A stretch of DNA of 64,000 bases from Hemibagrus wyckioides (lineage: Eukaryota; Chordata; Actinopteri; Siluriformes; Bagridae), in contig NC_080717.1 of the NCBI RefSeq assembly GCF_019097595.1, positions 5,921,001 through 5,985,000 of the forward strand, read 5' to 3'. The notes below the pieces were generated by a model. That model ran no database searches. It had not been told where the DNA came from and worked only from the letters and a program-made list of their open reading frames with translations. This document shows, one piece after another, positions 1 to 21,087 of this stretch (the first letter of the stretch is position 1; the number at the start of each line of letters is the position of its first letter). A program made the translations under genes and the position numbers.

Positions 1-53
1 TTCTTTTCAGCCATCATTTCTGTTATTTATAACGGTTTGAGCGTTGTGGGCAG

Positions 54-8856
<8,803 letters not shown>

Positions 8857-9030
8857 TTTATAACGCCAACGACAGTGTTATTTATTTATTTGTAATATTT
8901 TTTATTTTATGATGGCATTTTTGTGATACATATTTGCAGTAGCTGAGCGCATTGACATGCCAAAGTACAGAAGCCATACAGGGAGTTATTGATATATTAT
9001 TAGACAGTGCTGTGTTATAATGTAATGAGA

Positions 9031-9036
9031 AATAAA
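9031..9036 (+). terminator. Poly(A) signal of bbs7
   Basis: Canonical AATAAA hexamer 175 bases downstream of the bbs7 stop codon, before the first intergenic transposon remnant. It is the first canonical signal after the stop, so it most likely ends the bbs7 mRNA. Confidence 0.7.
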
Positions 9037-9517
9037 CGCCACTACTGCACTACTTTTCTGTGAATTTATATTTGTATTCGAATAAAAGGTCATAAGGTTT
9101 GCTGGCTGGAATATTTGCAGAATAATCAAAAGGGTCGTCACACATTTGCACACTTCTTAGATTTAAACATCTCTATTTTATCCACTACTTGCGATACACA
9201 AATATTAATATCCATCTGAACACCTCTACCAATCCGATCCACGGATATATTTTATGCACACATTTGAATGCACCTGATCTTGTCTGATGTGAAATAGATC
9301 CTGCATATGAACACAGGACACAACTAAATGCATGCCATCATCATATGTGATCTCTGATGTTTCAGTTAACAGAAGCTTGCAGAGAATCGTATCAAGTCAA
9401 GAATTTTTTTAACAATATATATGGCTGACGCAAGTATGTAGTGAAATAAAACAACGTTTCTGAAGGACCATGGTGCTACATAAAACAACACAGAGCTGAA
9501 AAGTAGGTTGTCCTTGC

Positions 9518-10018
<501 letters not shown>

Positions 10019-10329
10019 AAAGTGCATAGTGTGCACAGACAAACAATGTAATATACTACAGGACATAAAATAGTGCCAACTATAAGAGGATTCTTGTAAA
10101 CACAGGTAAACATTCAACAGCAGCAATTAAATAGAGATGTGCAGAAACAGGAGAGCTGTGAAATAAATCAACACTGAAGGGATCCATGGAAGTTAGTTTA
10201 CAGTTAAAGGGACCCCTGTTTGTAAAAATTAGTAATGACACTAATTCTCCTTGCCATAATTTCTGTTCAAAAGAAAGAATTATGCAGGTTTAAATAATAT
10301 ACATATTTAAGTATGTCTTAGACCTAAGC

Positions 10330-10660
10330 ATGGTGAAGACGTTGATATACTTCAGGTCTATATCACCAGGAGTTCAATGCTTCCAGTAAGGCCACCCTTG
10401 GTGAACAGATCCGACAGGTAACACCAGACAAAGACTGATCTCCTGTAACCCCTGTGAGAGGTACAAAAATGACTAATTGTAGCCTGCCTGGATTATGGTA
10501 ATGCTGACCCACCCCTGGAGCGAGGCCTGAGGGTGAAATTCACAGGCAGTGGATCATGAAATAGTAATAAGGAGCTTTCTTGTGGGCTCACCACCTGCAA
10601 GATGATGGAGATCAGGTACAATGGCGGTTGGGTGATGGGTAAATGATAGACAGTCTTAGA
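10330..10660. other. Intergenic stretch, possible unclassified dispersed repeat
   Basis: Part of the 8857-11400 spacer between bbs7 and ccna2. It has a composition and phrasing ('ggccacccttggtgaacag', 'acccacccctggagcgagg') that I associate with teleost interspersed repeats. No open reading frame or terminal repeat is visible and I cannot name a family. The rest of the spacer outside the two transposon remnants shows nothing I recognise. Confidence 0.3.
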
Positions 10661-10831
10661 CTAGACAGGTTGAACACAATGGAATAAATAGGAACACATT
10701 CTTAAACACTAAACGTCTAATATAAAGCATAATAATAACCATTAAGTAATGTGGGCTTTCTTAAAAAAGGAGAATTCATTTTTAAAAATGTGCTATCGTT
10801 GATAATTCGTTTGTTTATCTGGAGACGTACA

Positions 10832-11214
10832 GACTATATTGCCAAAGGTTTTGGGACACTCCTCCAAATCATTGAATTCAGGTGTTGTTTTTCAGGGGTT
10901 GGGCTCGGCCCCTTAGTTCCAGTGAAAGGAACTCTTAATGCTTCAGCTTCATACCAAGACATTTTAGACAATTTCATGTCCTGACTTTAACCTGATAGAA
11001 CACCTTTGGGATGAATTAGAGCGGAGCCAGGCCTTCTCGTCCAACATCAGTGCCTGACCTCACAAATGCACTTCTAGTGGAACGGTCAGTAAATTCCCAT
11101 AAACACACTCCTAAACCTTGTGGAAAGCCTTCACAGAAGCTGTTATATCTGCTCCATATTGCATTCATGTGCATGTAAAATCAGACGGCCGAAAACCTTT
11201 GGCAGCATGGTGTA
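10832..11214 (+). mobile_element. Tc1/mariner remnant, family B copy 1
   Basis: Left end ACTATATTGCCAAAGGTTTT followed by GGGACACTCCTCC; right end is a decayed inverse (CTTTGGCAGCATGGTGTA). The inside carries a shortened C-terminal transposase region: [20 protein letters not shown] joined directly to a piece encoding LNLIEHLWDE-like sequence, so the catalytic-domain middle is deleted. Confidence 0.82.
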
Positions 11215-11407
11215 TTTGCACATTTTGTTCATGTTATTCATGTGTGCATACATCCTGTCAAACTCATTGACCGCACCCTCTGACCACAGTGTTCATCTCT
11301 ACGTCAGTTTTTTAAATTTCCTTCTAGCCAATGGCTTGACCCTCCTCATTCAACTCACAACCGTTTTGCGTGGTGGCACGTGGGTACGTTCAGCCGCCGT
11401 AGATTAG

Positions 11408-11468
11408 TGACGTATTGGACCGTGCTGGATTCTGATTGGACAGTTTCAATAGTCGCGGGCTACTTGAA
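11408..11468 (+). promoter_or_regulatory. ccna2 core promoter: CRE-like, two CCAAT, CDE/CHR
   Basis: Reading 5' to 3': a CRE/ATF-like TGACGT at 11408-11413; inverted CCAAT boxes (ATTGG) at 11414-11418 and 11435-11439; a CDE (AGTCGCGGG) at 11451-11459; and, four bases on, a CHR-type CTTGAA at 11463-11468. From memory, mammalian CCNA2 promoters have this same order (ATF site, NF-Y CCAAT, CDE/CHR) and nearly the same words around CDE/CHR. These sites let NF-Y activate the gene and DREAM/MuvB complexes repress it outside S/G2/M. It lies about 400 bases upstream of the ccna2 start codon. There is no TATA box. Confidence 0.85.
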
Positions 11469-11469
11469 C

Positions 11470-11838
11470 TGAGAAAGTAACAATAATCTTGCACCGGAGC
11501 TGAAGAAGCGGCCAGGTTGTGTCGGGAGATCTGAACCTTTTTTATTATTTTCATTTCCATGGCTGCTTAGTTTTCCAGATTATGGCGCCCTTTTATTAAG
11601 CTTGACTCAATTCCTTTATTGTTTTGATTTAATTTGGCTTTATTTTCAAAAGCGCTGCACTTTCCAGTTAGTTCTCTCCGGCTTAGCAACAGCGACTTCA
11701 CGGTATGGCGGTCTGATATTCTGATATATTATCCGATTATTTCAAAATCGTACAAAGTCTAAACAATCCCAGAAGCTTTGTCTATTAGTTTATAACCAAG
11801 AGATCGCTTTGTTTGTTTGTTTTTTCTTTCCTTCGCAG
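11470..11838 (+). other. Probable ccna2 5' UTR and 5' UTR intron
   Basis: A plausible donor (CACG|GTATGG near 11701) and acceptor (TTCGCAG ending 11838) fall between the CDE/CHR and the start codon at 11863. This would give a short intron inside the leader. Supported only by splice-site appearance. Confidence 0.4.
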
Positions 11839-11862
11839 CCTAGTATTTCTTCTTTTGCAAAG

Positions 11863-14852
11863 ATGTCTGCACAAGGAAACGCGCTCGATGGAGCCGAAGC
11901 GGTTTACCAGGAAAATCAAGAAAACATGCCTGCACGGTTAAGAGGAGCGAATAAAAGCAGGCTGGAGAATCAGGAGAACATGAACGCTAACAGACCGAAC
12001 ACCAGGACCGTCCTGGGGGCTTTGGTGAACAACCCACGCCGACAGCCCGCCGCGCGAGGCTTAAAACAGGTATGCTCGGGCTGTGTCCCAAATACCACCT
12101 TACTTCCTAAAAAGTGCGCTCTCTAAGCTGCATACGCCATTCTATGTAGTCCACTATAGTGCCAAGTAGGCAGCTATTTGGGATTGGTCCTGGTCTTATT
12201 GGTGATTTTAGCGTTTTATTACACATTTTAATGTACTTTTTTCATCCTAATTAAAGTCTGCTTAATTTAATATTCTGTTTAATACTTAATATGTATATAT
12301 TCGCCGTGTTAGCTTCATTAGCCGAGTGATTTGATACGAACATCCGCATAACTTATCTAATTTTTGATTTGTTGGCTCGAATTTAAGTTAAACCTTTCCT
12401 AAATTTCTTTCCTGCTGTTAGCTCGGTTTTTCCTCTTAATGTCTTTACTTTTACGCATTTTAAGTGCTCCTATGTCTTTCCCTCCCAGTCTCAGAGCGCC
12501 ATTTTATTTTGCCCTGCCTGCCTTTGAGTGACTGAGCCTGCAGTTTGTTCAGGCCTTTTTAATAACAAAACTTGGGAACATTTCTAACCTCTAGATAGTT
12601 GAGGTGGTGTTTTTATAGCTTTTAAATAAAGTCCAATCTAAATAAAATAGGTTTTAGGCTTTTCTTTGAGACTTAATGCTGAAATTCAGTTTGGGCACCA
12701 CTTCCTATTACATGTCACTTTCCTCCATTTTATAATGAAATTATTTCAGTTTTAAGTTAATAGGTGCAAAAAAGCGGTCATAAAGGTGTCATGAAATCTT
12801 TTATTTTTTGATGCATGTCTTGATTTAGCTCCATTTCTGGTTGTTCATGTTTGTTTCCAGGGCTCAGCACTCCAAGCCTGTAAATCGGAAGACTGCAGCA
12901 AAAGCTATGTCGAGAAGCCCGCAGCCAAACAACCTGCTTTTCAGATTCACATTGACGAACCTGATGGCGCCTGCTCCAAAATACAAGCGTCGGCCAAACA
13001 AGCCACCGTGGACGCCTCTCCGTTAACTCTGAACCCCAGAGTAACACGGCTCAGGCAGCCTCTCGCTACTATTGACCTGCCCATGGAGCTCAGTTTTGGT
13101 GGGTTAAATGGTAATGTCGTTGATTTTAACTCCTCTCAATGTGAATTTGGTGGTTGCGCTAACTTGTCTTTTTCTATTCAAGTAGATTCTCCCATGGACA
13201 TGTCGATAGTCGAAGGTGAGGAGAGGAATGTGAATGTCAATGAAGTTCCTGATTACGCTGCTGAAATCCACACACACTTGCGGGAGATGGAGGTAGGCCA
13301 ACATGGCTTTGTGTTTGGAGTATTGTATACAGGAGACTTTAACGTGTACCTTCTGGTTTAACAATCTGGTTTGTCTGTGCAGGTTAAGTGTAGGCCGAAG
13401 GCAGGCTACATGAGGAAGCAGCCCGATATCACAAACAGCATGCGTGCCATCCTGGTGGACTGGCTAGTGGAAGTCGGCGAGGAGTACAAGCTCCAGAACG
13501 AGACGCTGTACCTGGCTGTGAACTACATCGACCGCTTCCTGTCCTCCATGTCAGTCCTGAGAGGGAAGCTGCAGCTGGTCGGGACAGCAGCCATGCTCTT
13601 GGCTTCGTGAGTTTGCTTTCTTTGGTCTGGACTCTGGTTGCTAGGTTCTTTTTACAGGTTTCTTATTTGCCTTCGCTCTCCTTACAGGAAGTTTGAAGAG
13701 ATCTACCCCCCAGAGGTGGCCGAGTTTGTCTACATCACGGACGACACCTACACAAAGAAGCAAGTGTTAAGAATGGAGCATCTGGTGCTAAAGGTGCTGT
13801 CTTTTGATCTGGCTGCACCAACAATTGTCCAGTTTCTCACTCAGTACTTCCTCAGGCAGCGAGTCTGCAACAAAGTGGAGAGCTTGTCCATGGTGAGTGA
13901 AGTCGTCCTTGGTGTGTTGAAGGTTTTATTTTTTAAGTTGGTGGCTTGTTACAGTGAATTCTCCTTGTTGAATGGTCTCTTTCTGAAACCGTCTCCCCTT
14001 CTCAGTTTCTCGGAGAGCTGAGTTTAGTGGATGCAGACCCCTTCCTGAAGTACCTTCCGTCTCAAATAGCTGCTGCCGCCTTTATTTTGGCAAACTACAC
14101 CATTGCAGGGACTTCCTGGGTAAGTTGGACAGTACAGATTAATCAGAAATGGCTTCCCACTCTGTATTTAGGGCCACGGATTTGAATTAAATAAGATACC
14201 AGAGAACGATTGGAAAAATTTTGTATTCATAATACTTGTAGATGCTGTATCTTGAGTTTAGGAAATTCACCTGATCAGCAGTGTATGGCTGAAGCCGAAA
14301 TGCAGTGTGAGGAACAAGTGTGTTATAGGAGAATGCTCAATCACCAGGTGGTGTGATTAATGCAGTTATCAAGTTATTGCTACTTCCATGATGACTTTCC
14401 TAGAACAGCACTTCCTCATGCGTGATGTTCCTCCCATAACATTCTGTAGCTCTGTGCATATCTTGGGATGCCTAAGCATTATTGAAGATGCATATTGTTT
14501 AAATATTAAAAAAATCTTGGCTGATTCTAAACGAGCTATCTTTAATCGAACATTTCCTTGTTTAATCTTTCAGTCTAAAGCTATGGCCGAGGCGACTGGC
14601 TACACTTTGGAAGACCTCATGCCATGCATCCGAGATCTCCATCAGACCTACCTCGGTGCTGCTCAGCACGCACAGCAGTCAGTCAGAGAGAAATACAAGG
14701 GCTCAAAGTAAGCAGAACATCCTTTATCTTCTAGTTTATCCCCTCTTCTGTGGTTTTATGACCTTTCTCCTTTTTTCTCTCCTTTTTTTTTTTTTTTTAG
14801 ATACCAAGAGGTTTCTCTCATTGAACCCCCACAGACGCTGATACTGAATTAA
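11863..14852 (+). CDS. ccna2: Cyclin A2
   Basis: Regulatory subunit of CDK2/CDK1 that drives S phase and entry to mitosis in the nucleus. Eight coding exons: 11863-12069, 12861-13098, 13183-13292, 13383-13606, 13688-13892, 14006-14119, 14574-14707, 14801-14852 (TAA). All phases fit and give 427 residues (about 430 in vertebrates). An N-terminal destruction box RTVLGALVN (about residues 48-56) marks it for APC/C. The first cyclin box carries MRAIL (about residues 205-209), the hydrophobic patch that docks RxL substrates, followed by [18 protein letters not shown] and later [18 protein letters not shown]. The C-terminal cyclin fold ends in [14 protein letters not shown]. The start is chosen because the N-terminus [10 protein letters not shown] reads straight into the conserved ENQEN region. 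The 84-base intron 13099-13182 is odd: it is open in frame. Confidence 0.97.
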
Positions 14853-15217
14853 CCCTGACTTGTACTTTATTTTTATTTTTTATTTTTTTTTCACCTCCTC
14901 TTCCCCCTCACAAATTCCAGACTCTAACCGGAATTGTCTAGTCCTCCCGTTGCACAAACATGTAACTGCAATAACGGACACCGTAGCCTTCGTGTGTGTG
15001 GAGGATGTGGTGACATTAGCATGTTGTGTATATTTTATGGTCAGTCCTGAAGGACTGCTTTGTTTTTATGCTTAATGCATCAGATATTTTGTACAGTAGG
15101 TAATTGTTTAAAAGGTTTTTTTAATTCATTTTTTTTAATGAAAGTAACTAAAGTGGTTTTCTTTACAATTTCAACAGTGATGTTGTTGTTTATTTTTTTC
15201 TCCCAACCTGACATCTT

Positions 15218-15223
15218 AATAAA
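15218..15223 (+). terminator. Poly(A) signal of ccna2
   Basis: AATAAA 366 bases after the ccna2 stop, at the end of a T-rich 3' UTR and just before intergenic repeats. Confidence 0.75.
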
Positions 15224-15378
15224 CCACTGGTTTTTCTATGAAACTGGCTCATGAGCATCGATTTCTTTTCTTTAACGATTAAAGTACATTACACTACTGA
15301 GCATTGTTGAAGATTTTGATTTATATAGATGTATTGGAAATTGATGTTTAATGTTATGACATCAGATATAGAAGTTAC

Positions 15379-15820
15379 ACTATATTGTGAAAAGTTTTGG
15401 GACATCTGCCTTTACATGCATGGGATTTCTTTATTTTATTTTTTATCATTCCTCATAGAAGTGCATTTGTGAGGTCAGGCACTGATGTTGGATGAGACGG
15501 TCTGGCTTGCAGTCTCCACTCTAATTCATCCCAAAGGTGTTATCAGGTTGAGGTCAGGACTCTGTGAAGTTCCTCCACACCAAACTCACTCATCCATGTC
15601 TTTATGGACCTTGCTTTGTGCACTGGTGTGCGGTCATGTTGGAACAGGAAGCGGTCATCCCCAAACTGTTCCCACAAAGTTGGGAGCATGAAATTGTCCA
15701 TAATCTCTTGGTATGAAGCTGAAGCATTAGGAGTTCCCTTCACTGGAACTAAGGGGCTGAGCCCAACCCCTGAAATCAATGATTTGGAGGGGTGTCCCAA
15801 AACTTTAGCCAGTATCGTGC
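15379..15820 (-). mobile_element. Tc1/mariner remnant, family B copy 2
   Basis: Runs from a CACTATATTGTGAAAAGTTT end to an inverse end (CCCAAAACTTTAGCCAGTAT). On the minus strand it encodes transposase-like pieces [40 protein letters not shown] and [11 protein letters not shown], the last part truncated by stops. This is the single-orientation form of the family. It lies between ccna2 and the tmem33 3' end. Confidence 0.85.
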
Positions 15821-16099
15821 TGATGTAGATGAACTTAAATCTCCATTTAAGAAGTGGGTCACTTTTTGTTTGTTGCTATGGTAAGAACTTATTGGAATGC
15901 TGTGAATAATGCCTAAGTTCCACTAAAAAAAATGAAGCCGTTAGACATTAAAAGGAAAAGTTTAATCGCAACATGCTCCTCTACCTCAAAACTTACTCCT
16001 TAACTTGGGCAAGAGTACATTTGTATCACATCCAACCTTGAATTCTGATTTTAAGAATAGAATAGTGTAGAATATCTGACGTATACAATGAAATTAAAA

Positions 16100-16840
16100 A
16101 TGCTATCCAGTCAGTGCATCGTTCATTCTACTATAAAACTAAGAAAGGAGCATAAAAATTAATTGACCCACTGCAGTGCTTTCTTCTGAGCTGCTCCACA
16201 GTATGTTAGTAAGCTCTCTATGGAGCACCGATAAAAGGACACCAGCAGTCTCTGGGTGATTGCTGTTCTTCCTGAGCACCCTCAGAAAGTGCAGTCTCTG
16301 CTGGGCCTTTCTCAGCAGCTCGGAGGTGTTGCAGGTCAAGTCCTCCTCAATGTAGACTCCCAGGAAGCGGAAGTCGGCCACCCTCTCCACACAGTCCCTG
16401 TGATATCCGTTTTACTCCCTGCTCCTCCTCCCCCCCAGAGATGAGTCCTGCCACTGTGATGTCATCCGCATACTTGTCATGTGAAACAGGTGAAGAACAC
16501 TGGGCTCAGCATACAGCCCTGTGGGGAGCCAGTGCTGATGCTGAGAACCGTAGATGTATGATCACTCTAACACTCTGGCTGCAACCAGTCAGGAAGCTAC
16601 TGATCCACATGCAGGTGGAGTGTGGAAGTCCCAGGACCCTGGGGAGGATGGTGTTGAAATCAACAAAGAGTAGCCGCACGTAGATCCCCTGCTGCACTAG
16701 GTGGGACAGTACAGCATGAAGGGCTTTGGCTTCGGCATTCTCCATAGACCTATTTGATCGATAAGCAAAGCTCTGGGGCAGGAGTGACGTGATGTGACCC
16801 CGGACCAGTTTTTCGAAGCTAAGCTAAAGCTTTTTGTAAT
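16100..16840 (-). mobile_element. LINE reverse-transcriptase fragment
   Basis: On the minus strand, 16745-16506 encodes a decayed reverse-transcriptase segment containing LLFVDFNTILPRVLGLPHST and WISSFLTGCSQSVRV. 16390-16139 encodes a C-terminal piece with FRFLGVYIEEDLTCN and AQQRLHFLRVLRKN. Both are typical of teleost non-LTR retrotransposons (Rex1/CR1-L2 type), and their order agrees with one 5'-truncated insertion. Frameshifts and missing blocks show it is dead. Two conserved landmarks that I expect, the FADD catalytic box and the endonuclease, are not visible. Confidence 0.75.
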
Positions 16841-16884
16841 TCTTGTTATTGGATTTTAATCACACTGATGATGCAGTTCCAAAT

Positions 16885-17045
16885 TTTGAAATGTTCTGCT
16901 GTTCTTTTGGCTGTTCCCTGTTCACAGATGCCACGGCAGATCGTTTGGTCCGCATGCTTTCCATTCGGCACATATTTTTACACCAGATGCCCTTCCTCAC
17001 GCAACCTTCCCATTTAACTCGGGCTTCTTCACACCATATTTTTCT
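16885..17045 (-). repeat. Body fragment of the tRNA-Glu-type SINE
   Basis: On the minus strand it shares the ordered blocks GGGAAGGTTGCGT(G/C)AGGAAGGGC and ACCAAACGATC with the copy at 34845-35069, but lacks the tRNA-like head. It lies just beyond the LINE fragment. Confidence 0.65.
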
Positions 17046-17181
17046 AACATAAAATAAAAAAAAAAACATAGTACACATCCAGAGTGTAATCTACTGTATA
17101 CAAATCAAAAATCCACACTTTCCACCAGACCAGCATGAAGCCATGACACTGCTGCATTCAAGGTAAAGTTTCAGAATTAAG

Positions 17182-17187
17182 TTTATT
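17182..17187 (-). terminator. Candidate poly(A) signal of tmem33
   Basis: TTTATT on the + strand (AATAAA on the minus strand), about 870 bases after the tmem33 stop. The intervening 17188-18054 is AT-rich, with short A runs and no other gene, as expected for a 3' UTR. Confidence 0.45.
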
Positions 17188-18054
17188 GACTTTTTTTTTA
17201 AATTCAATTACACAAATGAGTTAATAAATAGAACTAAAAAAAATAAAAAAAAAAGTAATGCAGTTGATCCACTTAAGCCCCTCCTTACTGAAAGTGGAAA
17301 TGATTTTGCTTTCAACAATTCACATTCAAGGCAGCATTTTAATAAGGGAATACATTACATGATCATTAAATGTTTAATAAATCTGTTAAGAAAGAGACAA
17401 GATTCACACCAGAGTTCGTACATTCTACTCACTAATCTTTTAAAAAAAATTAACCTTTTTGATTTCAAGATAATCCAGCTGAACTACAGACATTTAAAAA
17501 AAAAAAAAAAAAAAACATGGAAAAATTTTAAGACCACAGAAACAATCCAACGAAAACACACACACACGTAACGACAGATCAAAATCTCTCCTCCCTGCAC
17601 TGGGAAGTGCTAATAAACAATATATACCTAGCAATCATTTCCTCTAGGTTAAGCTTAAATATTTTCTTTTTTTTTGTTTTCATCCACACCCATATGAAAA
17701 GCATCCATACTTAGTATTAATTTTTATAAATAATCCTTCAAAAGACTGAAGAGCTGTAGCGATTTTACAATACACAATGTATGCAGTTATTTGCTGCTCT
17801 TTTTCTTTCCCCCCCCCCGTCAGCCTTTTCAGATCTGTGGAGTTTCTCCGAAATAGCGACAGCTTTCCATGCAGAAGACGAGACCGGCAGGACGTCGAGG
17901 GTGAGCACTCGGAAACATCACCTTGCCTGCTTAGAAAGCTACGTCGGAGGAACTCTCGTCCCAGCTAGTCACGTCGTAGGAGCTTAAAAGTTTAAGTGTG
18001 TGTATTTATCAGTGTGTGATGCAGTGTCGGAGTGTGTGTTGATGCACAGTGTAT

Positions 18055-21000
18055 TTAGACTCCTGTAGGGGCCAGGCGACTGACGAAGGCGATGCTGTTG
18101 AGGCACATTCTCCTGAAGAAGGCTGGGCAGGCGGGCTTCATCACGAAGTGCTCCAGGAGAATCCGTAACTCCATGAACAGGGTCCTGACAAAGAACGCAC
18201 GACCAAATCAGATGGTAAATAAAACAGACTTCAACCTCTACACACATGAACATTAATAAACAGACTTGCATGTGAGGAAAAGGGAGCGTTTACCGGCAGT
18301 AAGGGTTTCGTCTGGAGGCGTAACGCAAAGTCAGGAAGCGGTAATAAATGAATGGCTGCAGCAGGCTGCCCTGTCCACTGAGGGGGGGGACAAACAGAAG
18401 GTCACACCAAACTACTCACACACCTTTATATAAGAAATAACATGCTCACCACCATCACACGAGGGTCAGCGATTACATTATACTTTCTATTAGTTCATAG
18501 TGACATTTAAACGTTATGGAACAGTTCGTTTATCGCTTACAGCAGCTATATACAGTTGTTCTCTCACCTTTTGTCTCTCTCTCTCTCTCTCAACATTAAT
18601 AAGATGAAAAGGGGGAAAAAATAAACCCACAGCTCATCATGTTACCAAGAAACCATCAGACAAGTCCATACGAGGTAGAACAAACATAGCAGCTCTAAAC
18701 CCTCTAAAAAGCTCTCCATCTTGCATTATCTTTAGTGTTACTCCTTAAAGAAATTTAAGTGCGTCCACTATACAAGTCCCTGTGGTCAGCTTTTACAACT
18801 GAAATGATATTAATAGAAACCTGTGATTGGCTTCGCTGTTACAGAAAATTAATCCGCACCTTCTGGCCAATCAGAATTGTTTATCAAAGTTATTTACTAT
18901 TAAATAAATCAGGACTTTCAAAGATACCTGAAGAGCATGAAGACAGTAGCTGGCATCAAGAAGATCTCGTTACAGGCGATGAACTTGAGAATGTTCTGCT
19001 GATTTGCCGTGAGTTTGTTCAGGAAGTTCCGTACAAACAGCAGACTGTCTGGTCCCATCGTCTATAAGCACAAACAATCGAGCAGCAGAATGAAAAAAAG
19101 GCTCTGCTTGAAATCTATGCTTAAGGCTTTACGGCTAAATAGACTTACATCAAGAACCTTCTTAGTGTACGTGGTGGCATGAAGCAGTGAGAAGAGGAAC
19201 ACAGGGAATATGCTCACTGAAAACTGCTGTTAAGGTTAAAAAATGTCACGTAGACTCATGAGATATTTCACAACACTGGAACTTCACTTTTCTCTATGGT
19301 TATATAGAGAGTCATAAGATCAGCATTATAAATCAGACGTATAGTGAAAGAGGATACTGGTGATGGGGTAGGAGTTGACCAGGATGAGTGAGTAGAGGAG
19401 GTAATGGCAGCTGTCCTCCTGTAAGGCCTGCGAAAGGAAGACTCGGCTCAACTGGAAGTGAGGAAGCCTCTGGTGCAGACGCAGAGCGCTGGTCAAAGCG
19501 TTGGCCAAGAGAGCCCTTTGGTAGAAGTTAGCCGCTGCCATTGGCCTGAGAGACAAGAGGAGTGTGTTTAGTAGGCTTTTAGTTACAAAATAAAACAAGC
19601 TTAGTATTAATACAAGGTGATTTTTCAGTAAAAACAATTGGCTTCATTAATCAAACTGGATGCATAAAAGGATAATACAAGCGCTTAAGAAATCTTGCAT
19701 TCATAAAAGAAAAAAAATATTAAATGAATAAAATTCAGAAAACTGTTGGTATCCTTCTGGGGCTCCTGATCAGGAACATTGTGTTTATTATTATTAATTT
19801 AAAAGAAAAGAAAGAAAAAATGCAAGCAAGAAAGTGAGCCAAAATAAATCCATAAATTAAGACAAATAAAACAATAAAATTATTCAATTATTTAAAAAAA
19901 TAAAATAAAATAAAAATACAGAATGTCCTCACAGTTCCTGATCAGGAGAACAAGTAGGATATGAACGGGTTTCTGAATTTTATTCATTTAATATTTTTCT
20001 TTTATGAACGCAAGATTTCTTGAGTAAGAGCTTGTATGAACAATTTCCAGTTTTATGAATCAATAAAATTATTCAATTATTTAAAAAATAAATAAATAAA
20101 AATAATAATAAAATAATAAATAAATTTAGGCCGGTCTGTCTGCATTTTTTTTTTTTTTTAGCTCTAAGCAAAAGCCTCAACCATGCTTAAATAAATAAAT
20201 ACATACAAAAGAAAAAAAACTATAGTTTTTAATTTCTTTCCATTTTGAAAACTGTCATTTATGCTTTTTTTGTCCCATATACCAGGTAATAATGTAAATG
20301 TCTTTATTGGCAGGTGTTTCATTATTTAAAAGGCATGCTTTAACAAGCACACCAAGTTAAAATCATTTAGACGCAAGCAGCGATTAAGGGGACCAAGCAC
20401 TTTCTGTCCTGATCCCTCGGCCACAGAGGAAGACCAAAAGCACTTGTTCTCAGGAGAGATACAGTACATTTAAAGGTGCCCAAAAAAATAACCCCAAAAA
20501 ACCCAGACTTTTTCAAACCAAATAATTTCATACTTGCAGTATATGCTTAAAAAATAGGAAAAGATTTAACCGATACCAAAGACTGTGCAGTTAATATACG
20601 ATAATGTTCATACCATTTCCTCATGGATTTATAAGACTAGACTGTTCATGATAAAACCTTTGACTACTAAAGGGGGGAAAAAACTCAAAATAATGCCTGG
20701 ACCGTTGGAATTTCTACTCAGAGAAAGTAAACACAACATATAAGAAAATATAAAGTCAAGTCAGAGCCGCCTCGAAGTGAACCGACTAACCCAAGCAGAG
20801 GAAGGATGAACATGATGGAGCAGTAGACCGTGAAGAGACGCGAGAGCCACATGGCCGTCTCCAGCTTGTTGCTCAACAAGAACTGCTGCAAAAAGACACA
20901 CAAAAAAATATTTCGTTTTAGATTCTGGAATTACAGAAAGAAAAAGAAAAAAAAAAAACACGTTCTTTAAATGAACAGAGAAAGAAGACGAAACCAAACT

Positions 21001-21087
21001 GGTACTAAAATATTTTGTGCCACTCACCACAGGCCCAGTCTGTGGGGGAGGGGGAGGAGGAGGATTTTGCTGCTCTGTGTCCGCCAT
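18055..21087 (-). CDS. tmem33: Transmembrane protein 33 (ER membrane)
   Basis: A multi-pass endoplasmic reticulum and nuclear-envelope protein of the Pom33/TMEM33 family that interacts with reticulons and PERK. Seven coding exons read right to left: 21087-21028, 20885-20791, 19545-19358, 19216-19149, 19061-18928, 18377-18294, 18184-18055 (TAA). Phases agree and give 252 residues, against 247 in human. The N-terminus has a run of seven prolines (MADTEQQNPPPPPPP). Conserved blocks include NKLETAMWLSRLFTVYCS, FYQRALLANALTSALRLHQ, DSCHYLLYSLI, FPVFLFSLLHATTYTKKVLD, LTANQQNILKFIACNEIFLM and QPFIYYRFLTLRY. Hydrophobic segments fall in exons 2, 3, 4 and 5. The start is the first ATG of the conserved frame. 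The gene is convergent with ccna2 and divergent from the btbd18-like gene. Confidence 0.97.
19790..20130. other. AT-rich intron sequence of tmem33
   Basis: The intron between exons at 20791 and 19545 is A+T-rich. It contains a partly duplicated segment ('aaataaaattcagaaaact', 'attattcaattatttaaaaa') seen near 19850-19900 and again, partly inverted, near 19970-20080. No gene or recognisable transposon protein is visible. Confidence 0.4.

Noticed and set aside
1..53. An alternative acceptor at position 10 for the first visible bbs7 exon
   Set aside because: The frame upstream of 54 is open but unlike BBS7. The acceptor ending at 53 gives the split Met codon followed by RVSGADLF, which matches the family.
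12778..13364. Minus-strand open reading frames opposite ccna2 exons
   Set aside because: They are shadows of the coding strand. They have no splice signals or family similarity of their own.
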